Positions 44,586-56,395 of a DNA stretch of 64,000 nt are shown piece by piece. The DNA lies in NCBI GenBank assembly GCA_950097015.1, contig CATNEN010000041.1:3079501-3143500 (forward strand). The letters run 5' to 3'. The first letter of the stretch is position 1, and each line of letters starts with the position of its first letter. This DNA is from Macrostomum hystrix. Lineage: Eukaryota; Platyhelminthes; Macrostomidae. The position numbers and the translations under genes are program-made. The notes beneath the pieces are model-generated. The model was not told the DNA's origin. It ran no database searches and saw only the letters and a list, made by a program, of their open reading frames with translations.

Positions 44586-47522
44586 ATGTCTAAAGCAAAG
44601 CCACCGGCTGCTCCCGCGATAGAAATTGTCAGTGGCGGCGGCGGTGGTGGCGGCAGCGGCGGCGGCGCCCCAAGCGGCGGCTCCTTGAAGCAGCGCCGTC
44701 GGCCGGGCTCCGTGCTCTACGCGTTCGGCAATTTTTTCAGCGGTGGCGGCGGAAGTGGCGGCAGCGGCCGCAAGCAGAAGTGCGCCTCGGCCTCGTCTTC
44801 CGTCCGCCAGCCACCGTCCAGCCGCCGGTCGCAGAATCCCATCGACTCCAGCAACACTGATGCGCCCGGACCTTCGGCTTTGTCGTCTGCTGCGGCCACC
44901 GCAGTGTCTCCTGCTGCAGCCGCGGCTGACTCGGATGGCCTGACCGAGTGTCCGGTGTGCGCAGAGCGCCTGCCGACTACCCAGTTCCCTGACATGCTCA
45001 GCGACTGCGGCCACTTTGCTTGCCGACCCTGCCTGGCTACTGCGCTGCGGCTGGCCATCTCCGAGGGTATGCCAGCTGCCTGCCTCACCTGCAGCACCCG
45101 CCTGCACCCGGATGATGTGAACGCCATCGTCAGCGAGGAGCTAAGGGAGAAATACGAGCTGTTCACTCTGCGGCGCGTCCTGGCTGCCGATCCCAACTGT
45201 CGCTGGTGCCCCGCTCCCGACTGCAAGTGAGTATTTTTGTGGCTCCCTGGCTCGTATGTTTATATGTTTCCCTAGTCACAGACACTCTTCAGGTGCAGTT
45301 TTGGTCACTGTCACAGACACTCTTCAGGTGCAGTTTTGGTCACTGTCACAGACACTCTTAGGTGCAGTTTTGGTCATTGTGACTGACTCGGATGCAGTTT
45401 TGGTGATTGTGACTGACTCGGATGCAGTTTTGGTGATTGTGACTGACTCGGATGCAGTTTTGGTGATTGTGACTGACTCGGATGCAGTTTTAGTCATTGT
45501 GACTGACTCGGATGCAGTTTTAGTCATTGTGACTGACTCGGATGCAGTTTTAGTCATTGTGACTGACTCGGATGCAGGTTTGGTGATTGTGACTGACTCG
45601 GATGCAGTTTTGGTGATTGTGACTGACTCGGATGCAGTTTTGGTGATTGTGACTGACTCGGATGCAGTTTTGGTGATTGTGACTGACTCAGGTGCTGTTT
45701 CGGTCATTGTCACTGATTGAGGTGCAGTTTCGGTTTTAATGAGTTTTACTCATGTTGAACGAACAACAACAAATTGGCTAATTGATTGCTACCACCACCT
45801 TGAATTTCCGCCGTAACTAGGTACGCGGTTATCGCCAACGACTGCGCTAGCTGTCCCCGCCTCGAGTGCGAGGTGTGCGGCATGAGCTTTTGCTACCACT
45901 GCAAGAACGAGTGGCACCCCAACAGCACCTGCGTGCAGGCCCGCCTCGAGCGGCACCGGGCGGAGCTGGTCGCGGCCGCGCAAAGCAACCCGGAGGTGCT
46001 GCTGTCGCCGGTGAGCTCGGAGCCGGCAGCCGAAATCAAGCAGTGCCCGCGCTGCGCCACCTACATCTCCAAGGAGAATGACGGCAGCTGCAACCACATG
46101 AAGTGCAAACTGTGCGGCACAGAGTTCTGCTGGCTGTGCCGCAAGGAGATCACCGACCTGCACTACCTCAGCCCCAGCGGCTGCACATTCTGGGGCAAGA
46201 AGCCCTGGTCACGCAAAAAGAAGATCATGTGGCAGGTGCGTGGCATTCCGAGTTCTCCCATCCCAGTTCTCCCATCCTAATTCTCATATTCCCAGTTCTC
46301 CCATCCTAATTCTCCTATTCCCAGTTCTCGCATTCCCAGTTCTCCCATTCCCAGTTCTCGCATTCCCAGTTCTCGCATTCCCAGTTCTCGCATTCCCTGT
46401 TCTCCCATTCCCAGTTCTCCCATTCCCAGTTCATTCATTCCCAGTTCCCACATCCTAATTCTCCCACATCCAGTCTCGTGACAGCCAGGTGCAAGGCTAG
46501 ATAGCTGTGCGGGCCTATCATCTTGCAGGTGGGCATGCTGATTGGCGCCCCAGTAGGCATCGCCCTGCTGGCTGGCCTTGCGGTGCCGGCCATCATCGTG
46601 GGACTTCCTGTGTGGGCGGGTCGCCGTATGCGGCACCGGCTGCGCAAGTCGGGCCGTCGGACGCCCGCCCAGCGGCGCTGCCTGGTGGCGCTGACAGTCA
46701 CCGGCAGCATCATCGCTTCGCCGGTTGTCGCCGTACTGACTGTCGCCGTCACTGTGCCCATTCTGCTGGCCTACGTCTACGGCGTGGTGCCCGTGTCGCT
46801 GTGCCGCTCGGACGGCTGCGCATCCACACCTGAGGACGAGCAGGATGGCGTCGACGGCGAAGTTGGGGTTGACCAGGTCGGCATGGACTTCACTAATGTC
46901 AGTGAAATACGCGCTGCGGTGGCGGCAGCTGCGGCATCAGCGTCAGCGGCTGCGGATAGCGAAGGCGACTCAAAGAGTGGGCAGGTGCGGGTTACGGCCG
47001 ACGTCAGTCCGAGTGCTGCATCTACGCCTAGCGATGAGGCGGCGAACTTGGATGAATGTCGGTGAGTTAGACCAACTCGACCAGGTGTCCATCTGGGATG
47101 ACTTAGTCATTCATCCATGTGGGATCAGGTGTCCATCTGGACTTACGCAGTCAGGTGTTTATCTGGGATAAATCAGTCAGGGGTTTATCTAGGATAAATC
47201 AGTCAGGTGTTTATCTGGGATAAATCAGTCAGGTGTTTATCTAGGATAAATCAGTCAGGTGTTTATCTGGGATAAATCAGTCAGGTGTTTATCTAGGATA
47301 AATCAGTCAGGTGTTTATCTGGGATAAATCAGTCAGGTGTTTATCTAGGATAAATCAGTCAGGTGTTTATCTGGGATAAATCAGTCAGGTGTTTGGTTTC
47401 AAACTGTCATTTGATCCCCATTCCTCAGCGTCGAAGAATCCCAGCACGAAGTCAGCCGTGTGCGCAGTCCCGAGGCGCTTGATCGGCCGGCACAGACCTC
47501 GCCACCGCAGGACGAGAATTGA
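44586..47522 (+). CDS. RNF19: RBR E3 ubiquitin ligase, RNF19 type
   Basis: RING-between-RING ligase that passes ubiquitin through a cysteine thioester, anchored in membranes by two C-terminal segments. Exons 44586-45226, 45821-46235, 46529-47061 and 47429-47522 join in phase to 560 aa. A Gly/Ser-rich N-terminus precedes RING1 (CPVCAERL ... CGHFACRPC), the IBR ([18 protein letters not shown] ... [14 protein letters not shown]) and RING2 (CPRCATYI ... DGSCNHMKC). C304 in GSCNHM is the expected catalytic cysteine. [20 protein letters not shown] followed by the membrane segments ([41 protein letters not shown]) is diagnostic for RNF19A/B (dorfin). The tail is shorter than in vertebrate RNF19. An in-frame ATG at 44427 is an alternative start. 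Confidence 0.93.
45270..45740. repeat. 30-bp minisatellite x about 15
   Basis: Units gactgactcggatgcagttt plus tggtgattgt in the first RNF19 coding intron. The period is divisible by three, giving spurious open frames on both strands. Confidence 0.96.
46255..46460. repeat. 15-bp minisatellite x about 14
   Basis: Units cccattcccagttct with ctcg variants in the second RNF19 intron, starting about 20 bp after the donor. Pyrimidine-rich on the coding strand. Confidence 0.92.
47110..47395. repeat. 26-bp minisatellite x about 11
   Basis: Units caggtgtttatctgggataa plus atcagt, alternating tctggg and tctagg, in the third RNF19 intron. Confidence 0.95.
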
Positions 47523-47644
47523 ACATTGTGCGGCAGGATGGTGATTGACGCTGTCTGCGTACATTTTAACTGCCGAGTTTTGTTATTATCTACAAAGCGC
47601 TTTCGATGGCTGCTCCAGTAGCCTAGAATATTAATATACGCATA

Positions 47645-48597
47645 AGGGGTCAGTGGATTGCTAATCTATCCAATATGCGCATCAATGGGTCAGTGGATTG
47701 CTAATCTATCCAATATGCGCATCAATGGGTCAGTGGATTGCTAATCTATCCAATATGCGCATCAATGGGTCAGCGGATTGCTAATCTATTCAATGTGCAC
47801 ATCATTAGGACAGCGGATTGCTAATCTATTCAATGTGCACATCATTTGGACAGTGGATTGCTAATCTATTCAATGTGCACATCATTTGGACAGTGGATTG
47901 CTAATCTATTCAATGTGCACATCATTTGGACAGTGGATTGCTAATCTATTCAGTATGCACATCATTAGGACAGTGGATTGCTAATCTATTTAGTATGCAC
48001 ATCATTAGGACAGTGGATTGCTAATCTATTCAGTATGCACATCATTAGGACAGTGGATTGCTAATCTATTCAGTATGCACATCATTAGGACAGTGGATTG
48101 CTAATCTATTCAGTATGCACATCATTAGGACAGTGGATTGCTAATCTATTTAGTATGCACATCATTAGGTCAGCGGATTGCTAATCTATTCAGTATGCAC
48201 ATCATTAGGACAGTGGATTGCTAATCTATTCAGTATGCACATCATTAGGACAGTGGATTGCTAATCTATTCAATGTGCACATCATTAGGACAGTGGATTG
48301 CTAATCTATTCAGTATGCACATCATTAGGACAGTGGATTGCTAATCTATTTAGTATGCACATCATTAGGACAGTGGATTGCTAATCTATTCAGTATGCAC
48401 ATCATTAGGACAGTGGATTGCTAATCTATTCAGTATGCACATCATTAGGACAGTGGATTGCTAATCTATTCAGTATGCACATCATTAGGACAGTGGATTG
48501 CTAATCTATTCAATGTGCACATCATTAGGACAGTGGATTGCTAATCTATTCAGTATGCACATCATTAGGACAGTGGATTGCTAATCTATTCAGTATG
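47645..48597. repeat. 40-bp minisatellite x about 24
   Basis: Units gacagtggattgctaatcta plus ttcagtatgcacatcattag. The left few units form a separate subtype (caatatgcgcatcaatgggt). Located in the 3' flank of RNF19. Confidence 0.97.
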
Positions 48598-49320
48598 AAC
48601 ACCAGAGAGCCATGAAATGCTTTTCCGACCCGTAAATTTAACAATTGGTGTCAAACACCGCCAGATTGTATCCGCCTCCGCTGCTCCTGTGTTCTCCTGT
48701 TGCTTTCATTTGCATAGCTTTTTGTTTTGTTTGTTGTAAACCTCTTTCAAGAAGGTCATCATCACGAAGCGGTCGGTTCAACTAACTATTCATTCTTGAC
48801 ATTATTTTACCGCGAAACTTCCGACCTCATCTGTGATTTTTGCTCTTTTACTACTGCTATACCCGCTGCGCTTCATGCGTTACTGCACTAAATGCTTATA
48901 CTGCTTATTAGTAATGCCCGCTTGTGCCTACTCACTTCCTGTCTGTCAGTAACGTGAAATGCGTTTCAGTGTTATATTTTTCATTAATTCAATGCGCCCA
49001 ATCTGGAGTGTACTCAGAGAGGAAGTAGAATTGATGGTGTCTACCAGTTGTCAATCCGTTGGAACAACCCACGTATTTTTCATATTGACTTGTCAAATGC
49101 TGCCAAACTGCATTGGCTGCCAGTCCCAGCTGCATGACAACAGTTGAGAAGCTTCCCAGAGCTCGAATGTCACACTGTCAATTTGATTGTCCTAAAATAT
49201 TTTGTCTGCCTGGTGGCTGCAGCTGGAATCCCCAGATCAGGGGTTCCCCTGCTTGGGGTCAGCTAGTTGCGATTTGTTATAGCGTAAAATAATAAATTGG
49301 TAATTTAATTTGTTACGAAA
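48598..49320. other. intergenic, no gene seen
   Basis: Unique sequence between the RNF19 3' array and the convergent gene. It holds a 62-codon frame without coding character. TTTAAT at 49304 could be an ATTAAA poly(A) signal for the minus-strand gene, although only 12 nt past its stop. Confidence 0.4.
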
Positions 49321-52300
49321 TCAGTTCTGAATCAAGAGCCTGCGCTGTTCTAGTCTCAGTGCTTTGTTAACCAGCTCCATGTCTCCGGCTTCGAAGTTTT
49401 GCTGCAGTGAATGCAGGATCATGTTTTGCTGCAGTGAATGCAGGATCATGTTTTGCTGCAGTGAATGCAGGATCCATGTTTTGCATGCAGTGAATGCAGG
49501 CATCATGTTTTGCTGCAGTGAATGCAGGATCATGTTTTGCTGCAGTGAATGCAGGATCATGTTTTGCTGCAGTGAATGCAGGATCATGTTTTGCTGCAGT
49601 GAATGCAGGATCATGTTTTGCTGGGTTCAAATGCTAATCAATACAGAGGTTCGAAAACATATTTTAACTTCAAAAGAAAAAAGAAATCGCAGACGATGTC
49701 CGCGTAGCTTTATACTCGTAGCAGTCATTCGCTTGCTTATTTCCACATATCTGAAGCCTATATTTAAGCTCAGGTTACTAATAAAAAATGAGTGAAGCTA
49801 AGCCTGTACAAGCCGCTGACGAATGTATTTAAAAGTTGGCTTGAAATTTCGCGAGTCCCAGAGGATTTTTCCTGTGGGGACTCCGGACTGTAGTCACTTG
49901 GCTTTGCTGAGTCAGCCCGTAGATCCTGCGATAAAGACCCTTACCGGAGCCTCTGGCTGACCGGACTGGCCTTCAGGGTGCTCGATGTCGGTGATCAGAT
50001 CCGTCAGCTTAATGCGCTGGCCTGAGGTTTGGAATGCAGAGTCAGCTCACTGTAGCTGCTGGTAGCAGGGTGGGTACGGAGTCAGCTCACTGTAGCTGCT
50101 GGTAGCAGGGTGGGTACGGAGTCAGCTCACTGCAGCTGCTGGCAGCAGGGTGGGTGCGGAGTTAGCTCACTGCAGCTGCTGGCAGCAGGGTGGGTGCGGA
50201 GTTAGCTCACTGCAGCTGCTGGCAGCAGGGTGGGTGCGGAGTTAGCTCACTGCAGCTGCTGGCAGCAGGGTGGGTGCGGAGTCAGCTCACTGCAGTTGCT
50301 GGCAGCAGGGTGGGTGCGGAGTCAGCTCACTGCAGTTGCTGGCAGCAGGGTGGGTGCGGAGTCAGCTCACTGCAGCTGCTGGCAGCAGGGTGGGTGCGGA
50401 GTTAGCTCACTGCAGCTGCTGGCAGCAGGGTGGGTGCGGAGTCAGCTCACTGCAGCAGGGTTTGTGCGGTGTCAGCTCACTGCAGCTGCTGGCAGCAGGG
50501 TGGGTGCGGAGTTAGCTCACTGCAGCAGGGTTTGTGCGGTGTCAGCTCACTGCAGCTGCTGGCAGCAGGGTGGGTGCGGAGTTAGCTCACTGCAGCAGGG
50601 TTTGTGCGGTGTCAGCTCACTGCAGCTGCTGGCAGCAGGGTGGGCGCTGGGACTGCTAAAAAAAGGCCTTCAATAAATCGAAAGAGCTTTACCATTAGGC
50701 GTGTGCCACCTGAAGACGTACTCAAATTTCGGCACCCGCTGCTCGCACTCGGGCTTCAGGCTTTCTAGCAGAGGCACTTCAATGTCGAGCCGGGCAGCTA
50801 CGGCATTTATGAGGCTGTGCATGGGCAATGAGCTGGGCTGCAGCGCGTTGAGGTAGGCGGATTGGCCGCGCTCGGCCAGGCACTTCCTGCGCAGCATGTT
50901 TGGCCGCCACACGCGGTCGCACAAGGCGGGCAAGATGCGCACGTGATAGGGCTCTGGGTGTCGCTCGTGATCGCTCTCTGATGGAGTGCTGCTTGAGGTC
51001 TCGGCGCTGAGACCGTCATCGATGCCACCACCTCCTACTGAACTGACGCCGCCGCCCCCACGGCTGCCAACACCTTGGCTGCCGCCGCCTCGGCCATAGT
51101 TTCTGCCGTCACAGCTGCCGCCACCTCTGCCACGGCTGCCACCGGCCCAACTGCCAACGCCCCCGCCACAGCTGCCTTCGTCACAGCTGCCGCCGCCTCT
51201 GCAACAGCTTCCACCACCGCTACCTTCGCCACCACCGGACGAGGGGACGCCAAGTGAGGCAGCCGACCCCATAACCTCCGTGATGAGTTTCGAATTGGCC
51301 AGATGCCGCCAAGCCTCCAAAGCTTCCAGCTGAAAGCGTAAAAGAGAGAAAACAGTCGACAAGGGGATTCCACGCTTAACATCGGCAGAAAATATAATGT
51401 CACTCGCCTCCGCATCGATGTTGGAGCTGGTCCTCAGGCTGCACCTGCCGCTGCTGACTCCGCTGGCCTTGAATTCAGTCGACAAGTTGCAGTTGCGCCG
51501 CGCAAGTTCGGCCGGGCAAGACTTCAACGAATAGCTCTCTGGAGGGTCAGTTGAAATGGATGTGCTAATATCTCAGTCAGTGCTTGAGACTAAGTCTTAG
51601 GGACCACCATATATGTGAGCAGATGTCAATATTGGACCGATGGGCTGTTGGTCTCTGAGCCAATAGCCAAAATACCTGAAGGGTAGCCAATAGGAACGGC
51701 CGGGTGATTCCCAAGGTCGTCCTTGTATATGGACCACACTCTTGATAAGGCCTCCCACCCAACCTGATTCAATAAGTGCACGGATTGTCTTCTCATCTTC
51801 TTATTTCACTGTTTTACGATTTACGATCTTTTCTATGGCCTGCGACCTCATGAGCCCCGAGCCCCTAGTCAAAATGACCGCACAAAACCACCAGCCCCTA
51901 GTCTGCTCATTGTGAGGTTAGGAAGCCCCTTCCGGCTGCTGACGGCGATGGCCTGACGCACCTGCTTCCTGGCTTGACATTGAGCGGTCGAGCAGATTCA
52001 GCCGTTGCAGCAGCAGCAGTTTCAGTGAGGTCCCACCAGCTAAAACGAATTTAAGCATGCAAGAAATCTGAGAAGCCATCAGCTCACACACTGGAGCACT
52101 GCTCGACTCACTGAAGCACTGCTCACTCACTGGAGCACTGCTCACTCACTGGAGCACTGCTCACTTACTGAAGCATTGCTCACACACTGGAGCACTGCTC
52201 GACTCACTGAAGCACTGCTCACTCACTGGAGCACTGCTCACTTACTGAAGCATTGCTCACACACTGGAGCACTGCTCGACTCACTGAAGCACTGCTCACT

Positions 52301-53968
52301 CACTGGAGCACTGCTCACTTACTGAAGCACTGCTCACTCACTGAAGCACTTCTCACTCACTGAAGCGCTGCTCGCACATGCTCACTCACTGAAGCGCTGC
52401 TCACTCACTGAAGCGCTGCTCACTTACTGAAGCACTGCTCACTCACTGAAGCACTGCTCACTCACTGAAGCACTCCTCACCTGAAGAAGCGCTCTGCCAA
52501 AAGATCTAAAAAATTACATTATGTAAGCAAACAGAAGTATATTGAACACTCACGGGGGCATCCTTCGGACGGGTTGCTGGTTATCTGAAATTTTCCAAGA
52601 ACTTTTTTCTTGCTGCAGAGAAAGGTGCATTGTGGGGCATCCACTCACCGACTGCAGAGCGGGGCGGTTCGCGTGGCTGGCCAAACGCAGCTGCTGGCTG
52701 CTCAAACAGCCTAGAGACCCGCCGGACCGAAGCTGCACCGGCTCTACAATTGCGCAGGGTGGGTGGGCGAAATCCCACTGGAGTCCGTTGGCCGAAATTC
52801 ACTCGTGCAACCGCAAAATCTTCAAACCTCTAAAACCATGAAAACTTGCAAATAAATAATAATAAGCTTTTTTATTCCAGAAAAACCCGCACAGCATCCC
52901 AGAGAGAACCACACAATATCCCGGAGAGCAGTGCACAATATCCCAGAGAGCAGTGCACAATATCTCAGAGAGCAGTGCACAATATCCCAGAGAGCAGTGC
53001 ACAATATCCCAGAGAGCAGTGCACAATATCCCAGAGAGCACCGCACAATATCCCAGAGAGCAGTGCACAATATCCCAGAGAGCACCGCACAATATCCCAG
53101 AGAAGCAGTGCACAATATCTCAGAGAGCAGTGCACAATATCCCAGAGAGCAGTGCACAATATCCCAGAGAGCAGTGCACAATATCCCAGAGAGCACCGCA
53201 CAATATCCCAGAGAGCAGTGCACAATATCCCAGAGAGCACCGCACAATATCCCAGAGAGCAGGGCACAATATCCCAGAGAGCACCGCACAATATCCCAGA
53301 GAGCAGTGCACAATATCCCAGAGAGCAGTGCACAATATCCCAGAGAGCACCGCACAATATCCCAGAGAGCAGTGCACAATATCCCAGAGAGCACCGCACA
53401 ATATCCCAGAGAGCACCGCACAATATCCCAGAGAGCACCGCACAATATCCCAGAGAGCAGTGCACAATATCCCAGAGAGCACCGCACAATATCCCAGAGA
53501 GCACCGCACAAGATCCAAAAAGCAGCTGCCAAATATATTATGCTGCTAAAATAGCTCACAGTTGAATAGCCTTGCTCTCCACTTATCCCCAAATATCCCA
53601 GCGCTTCGAGGATTCCCGCCCAGCTCACTCGCGCAGACGCCAGACTCAATCGTGTAGGTGCTGTTGTCGCTAAAGGCGGTGAATCCGCCACTGCTCAACT
53701 GTATCGACCGGCGCCACGGATCTATGAAGGTGCTGTCAAAGACGTCGGCAGTCGCCGAAGAGGGCCAGGACGAAGACGCGCTGCGCCGGTTACAGAATTT
53801 ACTGAGCCACAGGCGGACCTTCTGGTGGGTGCCAACTCGGCGATTGCCAGCGGACGGACCGACGCTAAAGTCACCGGCCAGTTGCACTTTCACGAACGAT
53901 GGCGAAGATGCCGGCTTGCCTTGATTCTCGGCACGATGACTTCTGCTTTTGTCACAATTTTCCGACAT
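49321..53968 (-). CDS. unrecognised multi-exon gene (partial model)
   Basis: Well-supported exons (minus) are 52039-51962, 51538-50693, 50021-49945 and 49401-49321; they join in phase and end LVNKALRLEQRRLLIQN. The large exon has a Gly/Ser-rich stretch, then YHVRILPALCDRVWRPNMLR and FEYVFRWHTPNG, continuing GQRIKLTDLITDIEHPEG. Less certain upstream pieces are 52829-52649, 52584-52554 and 52505-52481, plus a 113-codon frame from ATG 53968 to a donor at 53629. The last two joins do not fit in phase (53629 to 52829; 52481 to 52039), so exons are missing, a repeated donor is used, or two genes are mixed. No signal peptide, membrane segment or family motif is recognised. Confidence 0.6.
49402..49622. 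repeat. 27-bp minisatellite x about 8 containing the 3' splice site
   Basis: On the minus strand each unit holds ttcactgcag|caaaac, the acceptor and first bases of the last exon at 49401. One unit is interrupted near 49480. Confidence 0.95.
50038..50645. repeat. 40-bp minisatellite x about 15
   Basis: Units gtcagctcactgcagctgct plus ggcagcagggtgggtgcgga; the last units include a shortened form with gcagggtttgtgcggt. On the coding strand each carries ctgca|GTGAGC. Confidence 0.96.
52090..52480. repeat. 19-bp minisatellite x about 20 carrying donors
   Basis: On the minus strand units read gcttca|gtgagtgagcagt, resembling the adjoining exon end gcttcttcag|gtgaggagt at 52481. Confidence 0.95.
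52885..53512. repeat. 22-bp minisatellite x about 28
   Basis: Units gcacaatatcccagagagca plus gt or cc. Apparently intronic in the minus-strand gene. Two one-base length variants are visible (near 53104 and 53512). Confidence 0.96.
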
Positions 53969-54499
53969 TGGCTTGAGTAGACTATTTCAAATGTTACTTT
54001 TGCATGAAGTGAAGGCCTCCGCGTTGCTAAGAGCAGGTGCACAGCTCAAACTGGACTCCGGCTGAATGCTGAATTCTGGCGCGGCAAGGGCGAGAACAAT
54101 CTTCATTCTATAGAATTCTATACTTTCTGCAGAGACCACGGGACTAAAGAGTGCGTGACGTGACCATTTTGAGCCATAGACAGATTGCTATAGTCACAGC
54201 ACCGCTGGTCCGGTCGTTTCGGAACGTGGTTTTAAATTGTTTTAAAGTGTAGACACATGTAAGCTATGGGAGCAGAGTATGGAGACTGATGCCGTGAAGG
54301 GGACCTTAGACCATAGATATTAGCGAATATACCCAATTACAGAGGCTGTATAGCCATGACTATATAGCAACGCATGACTGTGTGAGCGTACGGTATCTGT
54401 ATGCGTGTGTGCTCAGGAGTCACAATGGGCAGAATAGCCTCCTCGCTGGCTGCGAGTCTAGTGTCATCAAATGATGTGCCATTGCCCGCAGCCCTCCTG
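53969..54499. other. 5' flank of the unrecognised gene
   Basis: Unique sequence with no ORF of coding character; presumably the promoter side of the 53968 ATG if that start is right. Confidence 0.35.
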
Positions 54500-54713
54500 C
54501 AATTATTATTATTATTTTGGTTGCGTACATCTGCCCTGACTTTCTCATCGTCAGGCAGTGTACACTTCACTGTACCTTGGAGGTTGGCGCTTAAGGGCGT
54601 AAATTGCACAAGCCTTCTCTCCGCACCCGAAATAAATGCGGCCTCGCTGCGAAATCGAACTTAGGGACCTTGGCGTGAGAGGTAAACGCGTTAACAGCTC
54701 TGCCACCGACCCC
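54500..54713 (-). mobile_element. tRNA-derived SINE, copy 2
   Basis: On the minus strand: head GGTGGCAGAGCTGTTAACGC (A-box-like), then aaGTTCGATTTC (B-box-like), a body shared with 2619-2906, and a 3' (AAT)n tail at about 54500-54517. Tailed, tRNA-headed structure is typical of SINEs. Confidence 0.78.
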
Positions 54714-55105
54714 TCAACGCTGACCATAACGCCATGATGCCAATAGCAACGCTGACCATAACGCCATGATGCCAATAGCAACGCTGACCATAACGCCATG
54801 ATGCCAATAGCAACGCTGACCATAACGCCATGATGCCAATAGCAACGCTGACCATAATGCCATGATGCCAATAGCAACGCTGACCATAATGCCATGATGC
54901 CAATAGCAACCCTGACCATAACGCCATGATGCCAATAGCAACGCTGACCATAACGACATGATGCCAATAGCAACCCTGACCATAACGCCATGATGCCAAT
55001 AGCAACGCTGACCATAACGCCATGATGCCAATAGCAACGCTGACCATAATGCCATGATGCCAATAGCAACGCTGACCATAATGCCATGATGCCAATAGCA
55101 TAGTG
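54714..55105. repeat. 32-bp minisatellite x about 12
   Basis: Units aacgctgaccataacgccat plus gatgccaatagc begin at the very edge of the SINE head. Confidence 0.96.
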
Positions 55106-56024
55106 CTATGATGTCAGAAAAAAATACTTTAAAGCCGGCGCCGCATTGACAATTTGGGGAGTCGCGCATTTTGTATTATTAATTAATCCATTCATTAATT
55201 TATTAAAAACACTCAGAAATGAGCAAGCAGAGAGAGCAACATCTCTGACGCAATCAAATAGCAGGTGTTGCCAACTAAAGCGAATCGGTGACAGGTGAAC
55301 CTGCTACAATGAAGCGAGAGACGGCAGGGAACAGAAGCAGAGCGAATGAAATATTCAACGGGGCTTTCAATCAGCCTCGATAGAGATCGAAGGTAAAACA
55401 GGGCCTGGGGAATTTACAGGCAGCTCGAGGCGGCCAATGTTAAAATCTGCGAGCTAAGCGGTGGAGGATCAGCTGGGATCCGGGATTTCAGCACTTTATT
55501 GCCTGCTTCAAACTGTAGTAATTGGCTCAACTGTCCGCTACTCGCTACTCGCTAGTAGCCAGTTGAGACAGTTGCACATTTTAAACGATGCGATAATAGT
55601 ACAAACGAATTAGATTAGAGCAGAAAACACAAGTATGCGGATAAAAAGATTAGAAATAAATATTTTCAGATGGGCATAAAGAGCCGGTGCCAACAGGGCG
55701 GCTGCGGGTCTGGGCTAAAACAGACAGGTTGGGGACGCCGGACAGATAGGCTGGGTACAGTGGACAGGTAGCTGGGTATGGTGGACAGGTAGCTGGACAG
55801 GCAATTTCCGTGTTGGGGACAGGCAATGGTTGTTTGGGTGTTGAGTAACGAACATAACGAGTGTGAGGGCTCAGTCAGGCCAGTGATCAGCCAGAGTTGA
55901 CCATAGCGGAAAGAGTTGAAAAGACAACGCAACGGATTGAACAATCGACAATAATTTAGAAACAGCAACACGCAAACATGCTTCGGAGAATCAAACAATT
56001 AAAGCATTGAAAATAGTTTGCAGG
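55106..56024. other. probable 3' UTR and flank of casein kinase 1
   Basis: Unique sequence downstream of the kinase stop. No ORF. Two AATAAA motifs on the minus strand lie here. Confidence 0.4.
55495..55500 (-). promoter_or_regulatory. candidate poly(A) signal for casein kinase 1
   Basis: TTTATT on the + strand (AATAAA on minus), about 1.1 kb beyond the kinase stop; a second copy is at 55199-55204. Confidence 0.35.
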
Positions 56025-56395
56025 TGAGGATTTCCCATGATGATTCTAGGTCAGTTGTGTGCATTGGGATCCCAGTGGCAAGGATTTCCCATGAGAATTC
56101 TAGGTCAGTTGTGTGCATTGGGATCCCAGTGGCAAGGATTTCCCATCAGAATTCTAGGTCAGTTGTGTGCATTGGGATCCCAGTGGCAAGGATTTCCCAT
56201 CAGAATTATAGGTCAGTTGTGGGCATTGGGATCCCAGTGGCAAGGATTTCCCATCAGAATTCTAGGTCAGTTGTGTGCATTGGGATCCCAGTGGCAAGGA
56301 TTTCCCATCAGAATTCTAGGTCAGTTGTGGGCATTGGGATCCCAGTGGCAAGGATTTCCCATCAGAATTCTAGGTCAGTTGTGTGCATTGCAATG
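56025..56395. repeat. 54-bp minisatellite x7
   Basis: Units contain gaattctaggtcagttgtgt and gggatcccagtggcaaggat, downstream of the kinase coding region. Confidence 0.96.

Noticed and set aside
52822-53691. Repetitive 180-289-codon frames
   Set aside because: 22-bp minisatellite; the frames run through the array on both strands and lack any non-repeat domain.
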